A DNA stretch of 64,000 nt from JAAFIW01 sp031414805 (lineage in GTDB: Bacteria > Pseudomonadota > Gammaproteobacteria > Burkholderiales > Burkholderiaceae_C). The translations under genes were made by a program, and so were the position numbers. How positions within the stretch are numbered: position 1 is the first letter of the stretch; every line of letters starts with the position of its first letter. The notes under the pieces are model-generated. The model did not search any database. It was given only the letters and a program-made list of their open reading frames with translations, and was not told where the DNA came from. Where the stretch lies: the NCBI GenBank assembly GCA_031414805.1, contig JANOQJ010000048.1:38271-102270 (forward strand), read 5' to 3'. Positions 25,268 to 34,190 of the stretch are shown here, piece after piece.

Positions 25268-25648
25268 ATGACTTCCAACGATTCTTTGGCCCAACTGGCC
25301 GCCGTGATTGAGAGCCGTTTGCCAGCCAGGGGCGGCAACCCGGAAGCCAGCTACGTGGCCCGCCTATTGCATCAAGGCCCCGATGCTTTTTTGAAAAAAA
25401 TCGGCGAAGAAGCCACCGAAGTGGTGATGGCCGCGAAAGACGCGCAACACGCGGGCGCCAGCGCTGAAAACAGGCAAAAAATTGTGGGCGAAGTGGCAGA
25501 CCTGTGGTTTCACAGCCTGATTGCACTGGCGTGGTACGGTCTAAATCCTGCTGATGTGTTGGCCGAGTTGGAGCGGCGCGCTGGCACCAGCGGGATTGAA
25601 GAAAAAGCCCTACGCAAAGCCCAAGACAGAGAAACGCACAACCGTTGA
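25268..25648 (+). CDS. hisE: Phosphoribosyl-ATP pyrophosphatase
   Basis: A 126-residue all-alpha MazG-like enzyme. The motif KKIGEEATEVVMAAKD with EVADLWFHSLIALAWYGL gives the metal-binding acids. It removes pyrophosphate from PR-ATP. It follows hisI by 4 bp. Confidence 0.93.
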   Translation: MTSNDSLAQLAAVIESRLPARGGNPEASYVARLLHQGPDAFLKKIGEEATEVVMAAKDAQHAGASAENRQKIVGEVADLWFHSLIALAWYGLNPADVLAELERRAGTSGIEEKALRKAQDRETHNR

Positions 25649-25659
25649 GGAGCGCGACC

Positions 25660-26013
25660 ATGAGTGAGACCGATTTGGCGGAATTTCAAGGCAAAACATC
25701 CGGCGACCGCACGGTGATGCATGTGCTGTATGGCCTGCATACCGTGGCTTGGGCCAGCATGGGCACGTTGGCTGTGATCGCCTTAATCGTGAACTACATC
25801 AAGCGCGGCGATGAGAACGATTCGATCTATGTGAGCCACCACAACTACATGATTCGCACCTTCTGGTGGGCTTTGTTCTGGTTTGTGTTGACGCTGCCTT
25901 TGTGGTTTTTATTTGTGGTGCCAGGTTGGATTGCCTGGATCGTGGTCGGTCTGTGGTACCTGTATCGCTGCATCAAAGGCTGGCTGCGTTTCAGCAACGA
26001 CAAACCGGCTTGA
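25660..26013 (+). CDS. Small membrane protein (DUF4870-like)
   Basis: A 117-residue protein with three hydrophobic helices (about residues 25-45, 67-85 and 87-105) and a soluble N-terminus. The ATG at 25660 has GAGGAGCG upstream. Between hisE and hinT it probably belongs to the same transcript. The function of the family is unknown. Confidence 0.7.
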   Translation: MSETDLAEFQGKTSGDRTVMHVLYGLHTVAWASMGTLAVIALIVNYIKRGDENDSIYVSHHNYMIRTFWWALFWFVLTLPLWFLFVVPGWIAWIVVGLWYLYRCIKGWLRFSNDKPA

Positions 26014-26042
26014 CCGCACCCTTTGAAACTGGAAACCCGACC

Positions 26043-26402
26043 ATGCTGCACGATCCCAACTGCATCTTCTGCAAAATAATCGCCGGAAAAATTCCCGCCC
26101 GCAAGGTGTATGAAGACGACGAAATTCTGGCTTTTCATGACATTGCGCCGTGGGCACCGGTGCATTTTTTGATGATTCCCAAACAGCACATTCCTTCCAT
26201 GGCTCAACTCACGGAAGGCGATGCCGCGCGGATGGGCCGTATGCTCACACTGGCACCGCAACTGGCCTTGCAAGAGGGCTGTCGGCCTTACCCGGAAGGC
26301 GGTTTCCGCGTTCTGTGCAACAACGGGCAAGAGGGTGGACAGGAGGTGCACCACCTGCACATTCACGTGATGGGTGGGCCGCGCCCGTGGCTGAAAGGCT
26401 AG
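26043..26402 (+). CDS. hinT: HIT-family nucleotide hydrolase (HinT)
   Basis: A 119-residue histidine-triad protein. The triad HHLHIHVMGG lies near the C-terminus and CIFCKIIAGKIPA near the start. HinT hydrolyses purine nucleoside phosphoramidates. Full family length. Confidence 0.9.
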   Translation: MLHDPNCIFCKIIAGKIPARKVYEDDEILAFHDIAPWAPVHFLMIPKQHIPSMAQLTEGDAARMGRMLTLAPQLALQEGCRPYPEGGFRVLCNNGQEGGQEVHHLHIHVMGGPRPWLKG

Positions 26403-26497
26403 GGAACCATTGCGTTGGGTGTATGCGGTGCAAGGGTTATGCCCGTCGCTGTCGCACGACACCACTAGAATCGATCGATTGTTTATAGGAGTTCAGC

Positions 26498-26755
26498 ATG
26501 GGTTCTTTCTCGATTTGGCATTGGTTGGTTGTGTTGCTCATCATCGTTTTGGTGTTTGGAACCAAAAAGCTGAAAAACATTGGTGCCGACCTCGGCGGTG
26601 CCGTCAAAGGATTTAAAGACGGCGTGAAAGATGGCACCACGGGTGTTGACGAAACCAAGACAGCGGCAACGGCTGCACCAGCCGCGGGCCAGGTGACCAG
26701 CACCACGTCCCCTGACAAAACCACTATTGATGTTGAAGCCAAGCAAAAGAGCTGA
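26498..26755 (+). CDS. tatA: Twin-arginine translocase subunit TatA
   Basis: An 85-residue protein: one N-terminal membrane helix (WHWLVVLLIIVLVFGTKKL) followed by the amphipathic helix (KNIGADLGGAVKGFKDGV) and a polar tail. It forms the transport pore with TatBC. RBS TAGGAG lies 6 bp upstream. First gene of a tatABC run. Confidence 0.95.
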   Translation: MGSFSIWHWLVVLLIIVLVFGTKKLKNIGADLGGAVKGFKDGVKDGTTGVDETKTAATAAPAAGQVTSTTSPDKTTIDVEAKQKS

Positions 26756-26781
26756 TCGGCTTGCTGGTTTCTTAGCGCCCC

Positions 26782-27279
26782 ATGTTTGATATTGGTTTTG
26801 AAAAGATCGCGTTGATTGGCGCCGTGGCCCTGATCGTGATCGGGCCTGAAAAGCTGCCCAAGCTGGCGCGCACCGTGGGCACCCTGCTGGGTAAGGCGCA
26901 GCGTTATGTGTCTGACGTGAAGGCCGAGGTGAACCGATCCATCGAGCTGGATGAGCTCAAAAAGATGAAGGAATCGATGGAGGGTGCCGCGCGCGATGTG
27001 CAGGGTGCGATGTACAACGCACAAAATGCCGTGCAAACCGCTGCCACCGACTTTGAAAATGACTGGGCACAGGCCACCGGCGAAGCCGGACAAACCAACA
27101 ACATCGGCTACACACCGCCGCCGCCTGTTTATGTGCGGCCCAAAAAAAACTGGCGCATCAAGCAGGGCACCACGCCTAACTGGTACAAAGCCCGTAACGG
27201 CATTCGCACCAAAGCTTTGTCGGGTGCGGCCCGAGTGGCCCGCTACCGGCCCGTGCACAGCCCGCAGCGGCTGGGCTAA
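26782..27279 (+). CDS. tatB: Twin-arginine translocase subunit TatB
   Basis: A 165-residue protein beginning MFDIGFEKIALIGAVALIVIGPEKLPKLARTVG, the TatB membrane helix and hinge with Glu. A long amphipathic region and a Pro/basic tail follow. TatB with TatC forms the signal-peptide receptor. Confidence 0.95.
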   Translation: MFDIGFEKIALIGAVALIVIGPEKLPKLARTVGTLLGKAQRYVSDVKAEVNRSIELDELKKMKESMEGAARDVQGAMYNAQNAVQTAATDFENDWAQATGEAGQTNNIGYTPPPPVYVRPKKNWRIKQGTTPNWYKARNGIRTKALSGAARVARYRPVHSPQRLG

Positions 27280-27339
27280 AACTGCTTTCAAACGCCACGG
27301 CTCACCTGAGTTGCAGGGCGACGCGGCGAACACCAAAAC

Positions 27340-28149
27340 ATGTCTGATACCGATTCAAAAACCGAAGCCAAGCCCGACGAACTAGCAGGCACCGAGCAGC
27401 CCTTTGTGCAGCATCTGGTGGAGCTGCGGGATCGGCTGGTGCGTGCGCTGCTCGCCGTGGCGGCAGTGATGATTGTTTTGTCGCTGTACCCCGGCCCGGG
27501 CGCGCTGTACGACATCATGGCTGCGCCGCTGGTGGCCACCTTGCCTAAAGGCGCAACCCTGATTGCCACGTCGGTGATCTCGCCGTTCATCGTGCCGCTG
27601 AAAATCTTGATGATGACGGCTTTCATGATTGCGCTTCCCGTGGTGCTCTACCAGGTATGGGCCTTTGTGGCACCCGGCTTGTACATGCACGAGAAAAAGC
27701 TGGTGCTGCCGCTGGTGTTTTCCAGCACCGTTTTGTTTTTCGTGGGCGTGGCGTTTTGCTACTTTTTTGTTTTTGGGCAGGTGTTCAGCTTTATTCAGAG
27801 CTTTGCGCCCAAAAGCATCACTGCCGCGCCAGATATTCAGGCTTATCTGGACTTTGTACTCACCATGTTCATTGCCTTTGGTTTGTCGTTCGAGGTGCCG
27901 GTGGTGGTGGTGGTGCTGGCGCGCATGGGCCTGGTGACGATTGAAAAGCTCAAGGCGTTTCGCGGCTACTTTGTGGTGCTTGCGTTCATCATTGCAGCCA
28001 TCGTCACCCCGCCCGACGTGGTCTCACAACTGGCGCTGGCCATTCCGATGTGTCTGTTGTATGAGCTGGGTATTTTTGCCGCGCGGTTTTTCATCCTGCA
28101 CACCAAAGCCCCGCCTAAAGAGGGTGAAGAAGCACAGCCTTCGCCTTGA
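27340..28149 (+). CDS. tatC: Twin-arginine translocase subunit TatC
   Basis: A 269-residue inner-membrane protein with six helices. The N-terminal FVQHLVELRDRLVRALLAV is the family signature that precedes the first helix. It recognises the twin-arginine signal. A likely nearby client is the Rieske protein (petA), which has a Tat-like N-terminus. Confidence 0.95.
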   Translation: MSDTDSKTEAKPDELAGTEQPFVQHLVELRDRLVRALLAVAAVMIVLSLYPGPGALYDIMAAPLVATLPKGATLIATSVISPFIVPLKILMMTAFMIALPVVLYQVWAFVAPGLYMHEKKLVLPLVFSSTVLFFVGVAFCYFFVFGQVFSFIQSFAPKSITAAPDIQAYLDFVLTMFIAFGLSFEVPVVVVVLARMGLVTIEKLKAFRGYFVVLAFIIAAIVTPPDVVSQLALAIPMCLLYELGIFAARFFILHTKAPPKEGEEAQPSP

Positions 28150-28189
28150 CGGCAGGTTTAGGTCATGACTGGCTGGCGAGCAAAGTCAT

Positions 28190-28250
28190 GCTCAAAACAG
28201 CCATTAGCCCTTGTAGAACCTGCTCAAGCAGCTATCAATTAAATAGCAAT
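28190..28250 (+). repeat. TGCTTGAGCA dispersed repeat, copy 6
   Basis: AGCCCTTGTAGAACCTGCTC then AAGCAGCTATCAATTAAATAGC. It lies between the convergent tatC and DegS-like genes. Confidence 0.9.
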
Positions 28251-28257
28251 TGACTAC

Positions 28258-29403
28258 TTAACGTGCAACTGGCACTCTGGGTTTTGGCCGCACACCGGGC
28301 GTCACGTCCAGGCTTAACTTGCTGTCCAGCCGCTGCACGTCGAATTTGGCGGCGGCACCTGGCGGCAAGGCGGCCACTTTGCCCAGTAGCTGTGCCACGG
28401 TGGTCACCGACTCACCCGCCACCGCCACGATCACATCGCCCGGCCGTACACCGGCCACCGCCGCCGGGCCGTTTTGCAGCACCCCGGTGATGAGCACGCC
28501 CGCTTTGGCTTTCACGCCAAAGGTCTCCATCAGCTCGGGCGACAGCTCGTTGGGCTCCACGCCGATCCAGCCGCGCGTCACGCGGCCGTCTTTCACAATG
28601 CCTTCCATGACCTGTTTGGCGGTGGACACGGGAATGGCAAAGCCAATGCCCATGTTGCCGCCGCTGCGGCTGTAAATGGCGGTGTTGATGCCCAGCAGGT
28701 TGCCATTCACGTCGACCAGCGCGCCGCCCGAGTTGCCGGGATTGATGGCCGCATCGGTCTGGATGAAATTTTCAAAGGTGTTGATGCCCAGCTGGTTGCG
28801 CCCCAGCGCGCTGACGATGCCGCCGGTCACCGTTTGGCCCACGCCAAACGGGTTGCCAATGGCCAGCACCTGATCGCCGGTTTGCAAGGTGTCAGAGTTA
28901 CCCAGCACGATCACCGGGAGCTTGTCCAGGTCAATTTTCAGCACCGCCAGATCGGTGTCGGGGTCGGTGCCAATCACCTGGGCTTTGGCGCGGCGGCTGT
29001 CGTTCAGGATCACTTCAATTTCGTCTGCACCGTCGACCACGTGGTTATTGGTCAGCACATAGCCGCTGGCGCTGACGATGACGCCGCTGCCCAGCCCGCC
29101 TTGCGGCTGATTGCCCTGGTCGCCGAAGAAAAAGCGAAACCACGGGTCACCGCTGTGCGGGTTGCGCGCTGCCGCTTTGCTGGTGTTGATACTGACCACT
29201 GCCGCCGAGGCGCGCTGTGCCGCTTGCCGGAAACTGCCTGCCGGTATGGCGCCGCTGGACGCAGCGGGGGCTTCAATTAACGACACGACACCACCACGCG
29301 TATCGCCCCGACCCAGCCATTCAGGCTTGAGCGTGGCCACCACAAAGTAGGCGGCCAGAAGAACGGTAACGGCTTGGGAGAACAACAACCAGGTGCGACG
29401 CAT
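28258..29403 (-). CDS. DegS/DegQ-like serine protease with one PDZ domain
   Basis: A 381-residue S1C protease. An N-terminal uncleaved-type membrane anchor (residues 8-24) is followed by the trypsin-like domain with His121 (NNHVVDGADE), Asp151 (DTDLAVLKID) and Ser225 (NPGNSGGALV). A single PDZ domain (about residues 290-370) follows. Anchor plus one PDZ resembles DegS, the sigma-E stress sensor protease; HhoB/DegQ roles cannot be excluded. Confidence 0.88.
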   Translation of the reverse strand: MRRTWLLFSQAVTVLLAAYFVVATLKPEWLGRGDTRGGVVSLIEAPAASSGAIPAGSFRQAAQRASAAVVSINTSKAAARNPHSGDPWFRFFFGDQGNQPQGGLGSGVIVSASGYVLTNNHVVDGADEIEVILNDSRRAKAQVIGTDPDTDLAVLKIDLDKLPVIVLGNSDTLQTGDQVLAIGNPFGVGQTVTGGIVSALGRNQLGINTFENFIQTDAAINPGNSGGALVDVNGNLLGINTAIYSRSGGNMGIGFAIPVSTAKQVMEGIVKDGRVTRGWIGVEPNELSPELMETFGVKAKAGVLITGVLQNGPAAVAGVRPGDVIVAVAGESVTTVAQLLGKVAALPPGAAAKFDVQRLDSKLSLDVTPGVRPKPRVPVAR

Positions 29404-29483
29404 GGGCGGACTCGAAGAAAAAAGCGGGACTTGAGTGTAGTGCGCCGTGCGGTGGCCTGCTGGCCATTCAGCACTAATTTATG

Positions 29484-29543
29484 ATCAAAAAGTGGCAAAA
29501 GCCCTTGTAGATATTGCTCAAACAGCTATTTATTTTGTAGCAA
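29484..29543 (+). repeat. TGCTTGAGCA dispersed repeat, copy 7
   Basis: AAGCCCTTGTAGATATTGCTC then AAACAGCTATTTATTTTGTAGC. It lies between the DegS-like gene and the GGDEF-type gene, both on the minus strand. Confidence 0.9.
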
Positions 29544-29564
29544 CTACATGGCAAAGGCGATGCA

Positions 29565-30881
29565 TTAAACCAGTTCGCCACCGGCCTGACGGCGGGCCTT
29601 CAGCGTGGGCCGCGATGGATTGGCGTTGGCCGTGCGGCGGCTGCGGCGTGCGTTGCCGCGTGGGGCTGCCAAGTCAGCGTCTTCCACCGCCACCGGTCGC
29701 CCGGTGGCGGGGTCTGCAATGGCGGCACGTGAACGCATGCTGCGGGCCAGTTTGGCCATTTCTTCGGCCTCATGCAGCACAGCATCGGCGTTGGAGGTGT
29801 GGCCAACCATGTGCACCACGCCGACCCCCACATCCAGGCGCACTTCAATCACCTGGTCGTGCGGCATTTGTACGTGAATGGGTTTGCGCAGGGTGCTGGC
29901 AATGCGCAGTCCCAGGGTGCGCAGTGCAACGGGCGAGGCAATGGTTTCCACCAGCACCACAAAACAGCGGTCGTAATAGCGACCCACCGGGTTCATGGCG
30001 CCCACCTGTCGCTGGATGCGCGAAGCCACCTGCGACAGCACGTCGTTCGCGCCCACCGGCCCGACCTGCGCGGTGCTGTTTTCCAGATCAAATAGCAGCA
30101 CGGCCAGCACGGCACCATCGCGGCCGGTGCGCCGTCGGCGTTTGAGTGCGTCCACCAGCTTTTGAACAATGATCACGCTGCCGGGCAACTGCGTCACCGG
30201 GTCGCGCACGGTGGGCAAGCGGCTGTCGCGCCGCACCCGGTGCTCCATGACATAGCGCTGCCAAATCACCAAGCCCATCACGATGTTTCCCAGCGCAATG
30301 GCTGCCGCTGCCACGACTTGCGTCGCTAAACCGGCGCGTTGCCATTGGAGTGCATTCAAGTAGATGCCCACGATGGACGTGAGCATCAGCAGGCAAGCCA
30401 AGACCATACCGAGCGCCAGTCGGTCACCCAGCATCCAGGCACGCCCAGACAGCCACAGCGCGACGCTGGCCGCCAGGGCGGTGATCAGACCTGCAGCAGG
30501 CAGTTGCATGTGTACAGGCAGCACCACGCACAGCAACCCGCCGCCTGCGCTGACAAACATCGAGGTGCGCAGGGCCAGCAGCATCACCCGGTCACGCGCC
30601 CGAGCCGACAACCAGTCCAGCATCATGTAGGCACCCGCACCTGCGCAAATCGGGCCTATCAGCACCTGTGCAGCATGAAAAATCGGTGATTTCCAGGTCG
30701 GCTCCAGAGCCAGCGGCAGGTCACTGAGCAGCACCACAAAGCCCAGCGCCGACATGTGCAAAGCAAAGCCCTGTCGCGCCGCCTTGCTGCGTGTGCGAAC
30801 GAGCTCCATCAAACTGATCACGATGACCGTGAGAATGGCACCTGCGGACAGACTCCAGATCATGAGTTCGACGGCGGTCAT
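29565..30881 (-). CDS. Membrane protein with a degenerate GGDEF domain
   Basis: About 438 residues. The N-terminal half has about six or seven membrane helices. The C-terminal half has the GGDEF fold (VTQLPGSVIIVQKL, LFDLENSTAQVG), but the signature reads YDRCF where GGDEF is expected (GRYYDRCFVVLVE). It is therefore unlikely to make cyclic-di-GMP and may sense or bind a ligand. A basic tail of about 50 residues ends the protein. ATG at 30881 is preferred over a longer start. Confidence 0.75.
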   Translation of the reverse strand: MTAVELMIWSLSAGAILTVIVISLMELVRTRSKAARQGFALHMSALGFVVLLSDLPLALEPTWKSPIFHAAQVLIGPICAGAGAYMMLDWLSARARDRVMLLALRTSMFVSAGGGLLCVVLPVHMQLPAAGLITALAASVALWLSGRAWMLGDRLALGMVLACLLMLTSIVGIYLNALQWQRAGLATQVVAAAAIALGNIVMGLVIWQRYVMEHRVRRDSRLPTVRDPVTQLPGSVIIVQKLVDALKRRRRTGRDGAVLAVLLFDLENSTAQVGPVGANDVLSQVASRIQRQVGAMNPVGRYYDRCFVVLVETIASPVALRTLGLRIASTLRKPIHVQMPHDQVIEVRLDVGVGVVHMVGHTSNADAVLHEAEEMAKLARSMRSRAAIADPATGRPVAVEDADLAAPRGNARRSRRTANANPSRPTLKARRQAGGELV

Positions 30882-31009
30882 GGCGGCTTTGGGTTGCAAA
30901 GTGTGAAATATGTGTGGTGATTGTGCGGCGTGAAAATGATGGCTGTGTGGCAGCTGAACCCACAATATGGTTTACGCGAACACTGCGCCTGTATCTACCC
31001 TTGCCCACC

Positions 31010-31780
31010 ATGTTTTCAAACCCCACCGCTGCCCGCGTGCACCTGCTCGACACGTTTGACGCCTTGTTGCAACCGCAGCGCTTCAAAGACTACGGTCCCA
31101 ATGGCCTGCAGGTCGAAGGCAAGGCGCACATTGCGCGCATCGTCAGCGGTGTCACGGCCAGCCGGGCGTTGATCGAAGCCGCGATTGAGGTACAGGCCGA
31201 TGCAATTTTTGTGCACCACGGCCTGTTTTGGCGTGGCCACGACGGCTGCGTGACCGGTTGGCTCAAAGCACGCATGGCCTTGCTGCTGGCGCGCGACATT
31301 AACCTGTTTGCCTACCATTTGCCGTTGGACGCGCACCCCGAGTTGGGCAACAACGCGCAGCTCGGCTTGCAGCTCGGGTTGACGGCCACGGGGCGGTTTG
31401 GCGAGCAAGAGCTGGGGTTTATGGGTGCGCGAACCCATGGCGAGTTTGCCAGCGCACAAGACCTGGCAAACCATGTGAAATATGTATTAAAACGGCCAGT
31501 AACCCTTATAGATACTGCTCAAACAGCTATCAAAAAAATAGCATGGTGCACCGGTGGCGCGCAGAGTTACTTTGAATCCGCCATAGCGGCGGGGGCCGAT
31601 GTGTTCATCACCGGCGAAATCTCTGAACCGCAGGCCCACTACGCCCGCGAATGCGGTGTGGCCTACATCGCTTGCGGCCACCATGCCAGCGAGCGCTACG
31701 GCGCACCGGCAGTTGCGGGGTATGTGGCCGCGCAACTGGGGTTGTGGCATCAGTTCATCGACATAGATAACCCGGCATGA
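31010..31780 (+). CDS. NIF3-like (YbgI/DUF34) dinuclear metal protein
   Basis: A 256-residue protein with metal-ligand motifs IFVHHGLFWRG, FAYHLPLDAHPELGNN and CGHHASERYGAPAV. The molecular role of the family is debated (GTP cyclohydrolase-I-like fold). The ATG at 31010 is chosen. Residues about 160-178 (VTLIDTAQTAIKKIA) are encoded by a dispersed repeat. Compared with the E. coli YbgI sequence as I recall it, the protein is not lengthened there. The TGA overlaps the pdxA ATG. Confidence 0.87.
   Translation: MFSNPTAARVHLLDTFDALLQPQRFKDYGPNGLQVEGKAHIARIVSGVTASRALIEAAIEVQADAIFVHHGLFWRGHDGCVTGWLKARMALLLARDINLFAYHLPLDAHPELGNNAQLGLQLGLTATGRFGEQELGFMGARTHGEFASAQDLANHVKYVLKRPVTLIDTAQTAIKKIAWCTGGAQSYFESAIAAGADVFITGEISEPQAHYARECGVAYIACGHHASERYGAPAVAGYVAAQLGLWHQFIDIDNPA
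31488..31543 (+). repeat. TGCTTGAGCA dispersed repeat, copy 8 (inside the NIF3-like gene)
   Basis: AACCCTTATAGATACTGCTC then AAACAGCTATCAAAAAAATAGC, in frame within a conserved protein. It runs in the same reading frame as copies 2, 3, 5 and 14. Confidence 0.88.
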
Positions 31781-32859
31781 GCGCCGTCCTCAAACGCAGC
31801 ACGAAACCTATCGCCATCACGCTGGGTGATCCGGCTGGCATTGGCCCGGAAATCATCACCAAAGCCTTTCGTGATGCACCCGATACGTTGCGAAACTGCT
31901 TTGTCGCGGGTGACCTGGCCACATTGCGCCGGGCGGCGCAGCAGACGGCGGTGCCCGGTCAACCAGCCTTGCCAGTGGCGCTGGTGGAAACGCTGGACCA
32001 CCTGGGAGATGTGCCGCCACGTTGCATTCCGTTGCTACAGATAACGCAGCCGTTAGAGCCGGTTGTGCAAGGGCAGATCAGCCCTTTGGCTGGAAAAGCG
32101 GCCGCCGACTGCGTCCAATGGGTGACGCGCGCTGCGCTGCGCGGCGAGCTGGCGGCGCTGGTAACCGCACCGCTAAACAAAGAGGCGCTGTCGGCAGGCG
32201 GCGTGTTATTTCCAGGTCACACCGAGTTGTTGCAGCACGAGGCGGCGCAGTTCGCCGGTGTGCCCATTTCCGACCTGCCGGTGCGCATGATGCTGGCCAA
32301 CGACGAGTTGCGCGTGGTGCTGGTCAGCATTCACCTGTCGCTGCGCGACGCGATCGCTGCCGTGAGTTTCGACAGCGTGTTGCAGACCTTGCGGATTACC
32401 CACAGCAGCCTGAGCCGACTCCTGGGACGTGCGCCCCGAATTGCAGTGTCGGGGCTGAATCCGCACGCTGGCGAGGGTGGTTTATTTGGCAGAGACGAGC
32501 TGGACATCATTGCTCCGGCGGTGGCGGCAGCGCGCGCCGAAGGCATCAACGTATCAGGGCCGTTTGCACCCGACACAGTGTTCATGCGTGCCAGGGCAAA
32601 AGCTGACAAACCCGGCGAATTTGACGCGGTAGTGGCGATGTACCACGACCAGGGGCTGATCCCGGTCAAATACCTGGGTGTCGAGCAGGGCGTGAATGTC
32701 ACCCTGGGGTTACAGGGCAACACCCCCAGCCCATGGCGTTTGGTGCGCACCAGCCCCGACCACGGCACTGCTTTTGACATCGCTGGGACGGGCGCTGCGG
32801 ATGCGTCCAGTTTGATTGCTGCGGTGGCAATGGCGCAGCAAATAGTCGCTATTCAATGA
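31777..32859 (+). CDS. pdxA: 4-Hydroxythreonine-4-phosphate dehydrogenase
   Basis: A 360-residue enzyme of pyridoxal-5-phosphate synthesis. Motifs: ITLGDPAGIGPEI, VTAPLNKEAL, FPGHTELL (metal His), FDAVVAMYHDQGLIPVKYLG and TSPDHGTAFDIAG. The zinc-binding His residues are present. Overlaps the NIF3 gene by 4 bp. Confidence 0.95.
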   Translation: MSAVLKRSTKPIAITLGDPAGIGPEIITKAFRDAPDTLRNCFVAGDLATLRRAAQQTAVPGQPALPVALVETLDHLGDVPPRCIPLLQITQPLEPVVQGQISPLAGKAAADCVQWVTRAALRGELAALVTAPLNKEALSAGGVLFPGHTELLQHEAAQFAGVPISDLPVRMMLANDELRVVLVSIHLSLRDAIAAVSFDSVLQTLRITHSSLSRLLGRAPRIAVSGLNPHAGEGGLFGRDELDIIAPAVAAARAEGINVSGPFAPDTVFMRARAKADKPGEFDAVVAMYHDQGLIPVKYLGVEQGVNVTLGLQGNTPSPWRLVRTSPDHGTAFDIAGTGAADASSLIAAVAMAQQIVAIQ

Positions 32860-32917
32860 AAAAGTAGCTGCTAGCCCTTATCAATACTGCTCAAGCAGCT
32901 ACATAAAACATAGCAAC
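32855..32917 (+). repeat. TGCTTGAGCA dispersed repeat, copy 9
   Basis: AGCCCTTATCAATACTGCTC then AAGCAGCTACATAAAACATAGC. Lies between convergent pdxA and mscL. Confidence 0.88.
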
Positions 32918-32943
32918 CAAGCCGCTTACGGCGATAGCTGGGC

Positions 32944-33366
32944 TCAACGTTTGAGGTTGTCGCGAATCTCGCGCAGCAACAAAATGTCTTCTGCCGTTGC
33001 CGGTGGTGCTGCTGCAGGGGCCTCGCGCTTGACGCGGTTGATCTGCTTGACCATCATGAAAATAATAAAAGCCAAAATGATGAAGTTAACCGCAATGGTG
33101 ATGAAATTTCCATACGCCAGCACCGGCACACCGGCTTTCTTCAATGCGTCCAGCGTCATCAAGGTACCGTCGGGCACCTTGCCTAGCACCACAAAAAGGC
33201 TCGAAAAATCGAGACTGCCGAAGATCGATCCCACCACCGGCATGATCAAGTCGGCCACCACCGAATCGACAATTTTTCCGAAAGCCGCACCAATAATCAC
33301 ACCCACTGCCAAGTCGACCACATTGCCTTTTACGGCGAATTCTTTGAACTCCTGCATCATTCCCAT
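32944..33366 (-). CDS. mscL: Large-conductance mechanosensitive channel
   Basis: A 140-residue inner-membrane channel released by membrane tension. N-terminal MQEFKEFAVKGNVVDLAVGVIIGAAFGKIV is diagnostic; two membrane helices and a C-terminal amphipathic helix (EDILLLREIRDNLKR) follow. The ATG at 33366 has AAGGAGA upstream. Confidence 0.96.
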   Translation of the reverse strand: MGMMQEFKEFAVKGNVVDLAVGVIIGAAFGKIVDSVVADLIMPVVGSIFGSLDFSSLFVVLGKVPDGTLMTLDALKKAGVPVLAYGNFITIAVNFIILAFIIFMMVKQINRVKREAPAAAPPATAEDILLLREIRDNLKR

Positions 33367-33570
33367 TCGAATCTCCTTCGGTTGTTGAAGCTTCGCAGTA
33401 TTGCGGTGCATCTGACTCTGTCAAGGCCAAGCTCAGTGCTGTGGCGTAGAAACCCTCCGCTACAATCCAGGGCTGTTTCAGGGGCGCTCAGCCCATCAAC
33501 CCAGGCGGTTCAGCCCCATCCAGCACTGGGTGCAAGCCAGCCCTAGCCGACATGAAGATAGAGGACATCC

Positions 33571-34179
33571 ATGAGTAACACCCCCGTATCGCCAGTAGAC
33601 AACGGCAAACGCACCTGGCTCATCGCCTCAGGTTGTGCCGGTGCAGTAGGTGGTCTGGCCGTTGCGGTGCCATTCGTCAGCACGTTCCAGCCGTCCGAGC
33701 GTGCCAAAGCGGCTGGCGCTGCAGTTGAAGTCGATATTTCCGAGATGAAGCCAGGCGAAAAAATCACCGTGGAATGGCGTGGCAAACCGGTATGGATCGT
33801 CAAGCGCACCCCGGAGCAACTGGCATCGCTGAAGAAAACAGAGGGCCTGCTCGCTGACCCGAAATCGGAACGCAACCCAGACGAACTGACCCCCGTTTAC
33901 GCCCGCAACGAGGCTCGCGCCATTAAGCCGGAAGTTTTCGTCACAGTCGGTATTTGTTCACACTTGGGTTGCTCGCCCAGCGACAAATTCCAGATCGGCG
34001 CGCAACCTTCACTGCCCGATGACTGGGCTGGCGGCTTTTTGTGCCCGTGCCACGGCTCCACGTTCGACATGGCCGGACGCGTATATAAAAACAAACCAGC
34101 ACCCGACAACCTCGAAGTGCCTCCCCATATGTACCTGTCTGACACCCGCCTGATTATTGGCGAAGACAAAAAAGCCTGA
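33571..34179 (+). CDS. petA: Ubiquinol-cytochrome c reductase, Rieske iron-sulfur subunit
   Basis: A 202-residue subunit of complex III. The [2Fe-2S] ligands are Cys129/His131 (ICSHLGCSP) and Cys158/His161 (CPCHGSTFDMAGRV), with the disulfide Cys134-Cys160. The N-terminal anchor follows GKRTWLIASG, a Tat-like segment; it lacks a clear RR pair. A -10-like TACAAT lies at 33461-33466 upstream. Confidence 0.95.
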   Translation: MSNTPVSPVDNGKRTWLIASGCAGAVGGLAVAVPFVSTFQPSERAKAAGAAVEVDISEMKPGEKITVEWRGKPVWIVKRTPEQLASLKKTEGLLADPKSERNPDELTPVYARNEARAIKPEVFVTVGICSHLGCSPSDKFQIGAQPSLPDDWAGGFLCPCHGSTFDMAGRVYKNKPAPDNLEVPPHMYLSDTRLIIGEDKKA

Positions 34180-34190
34180 GGCATATCAAC

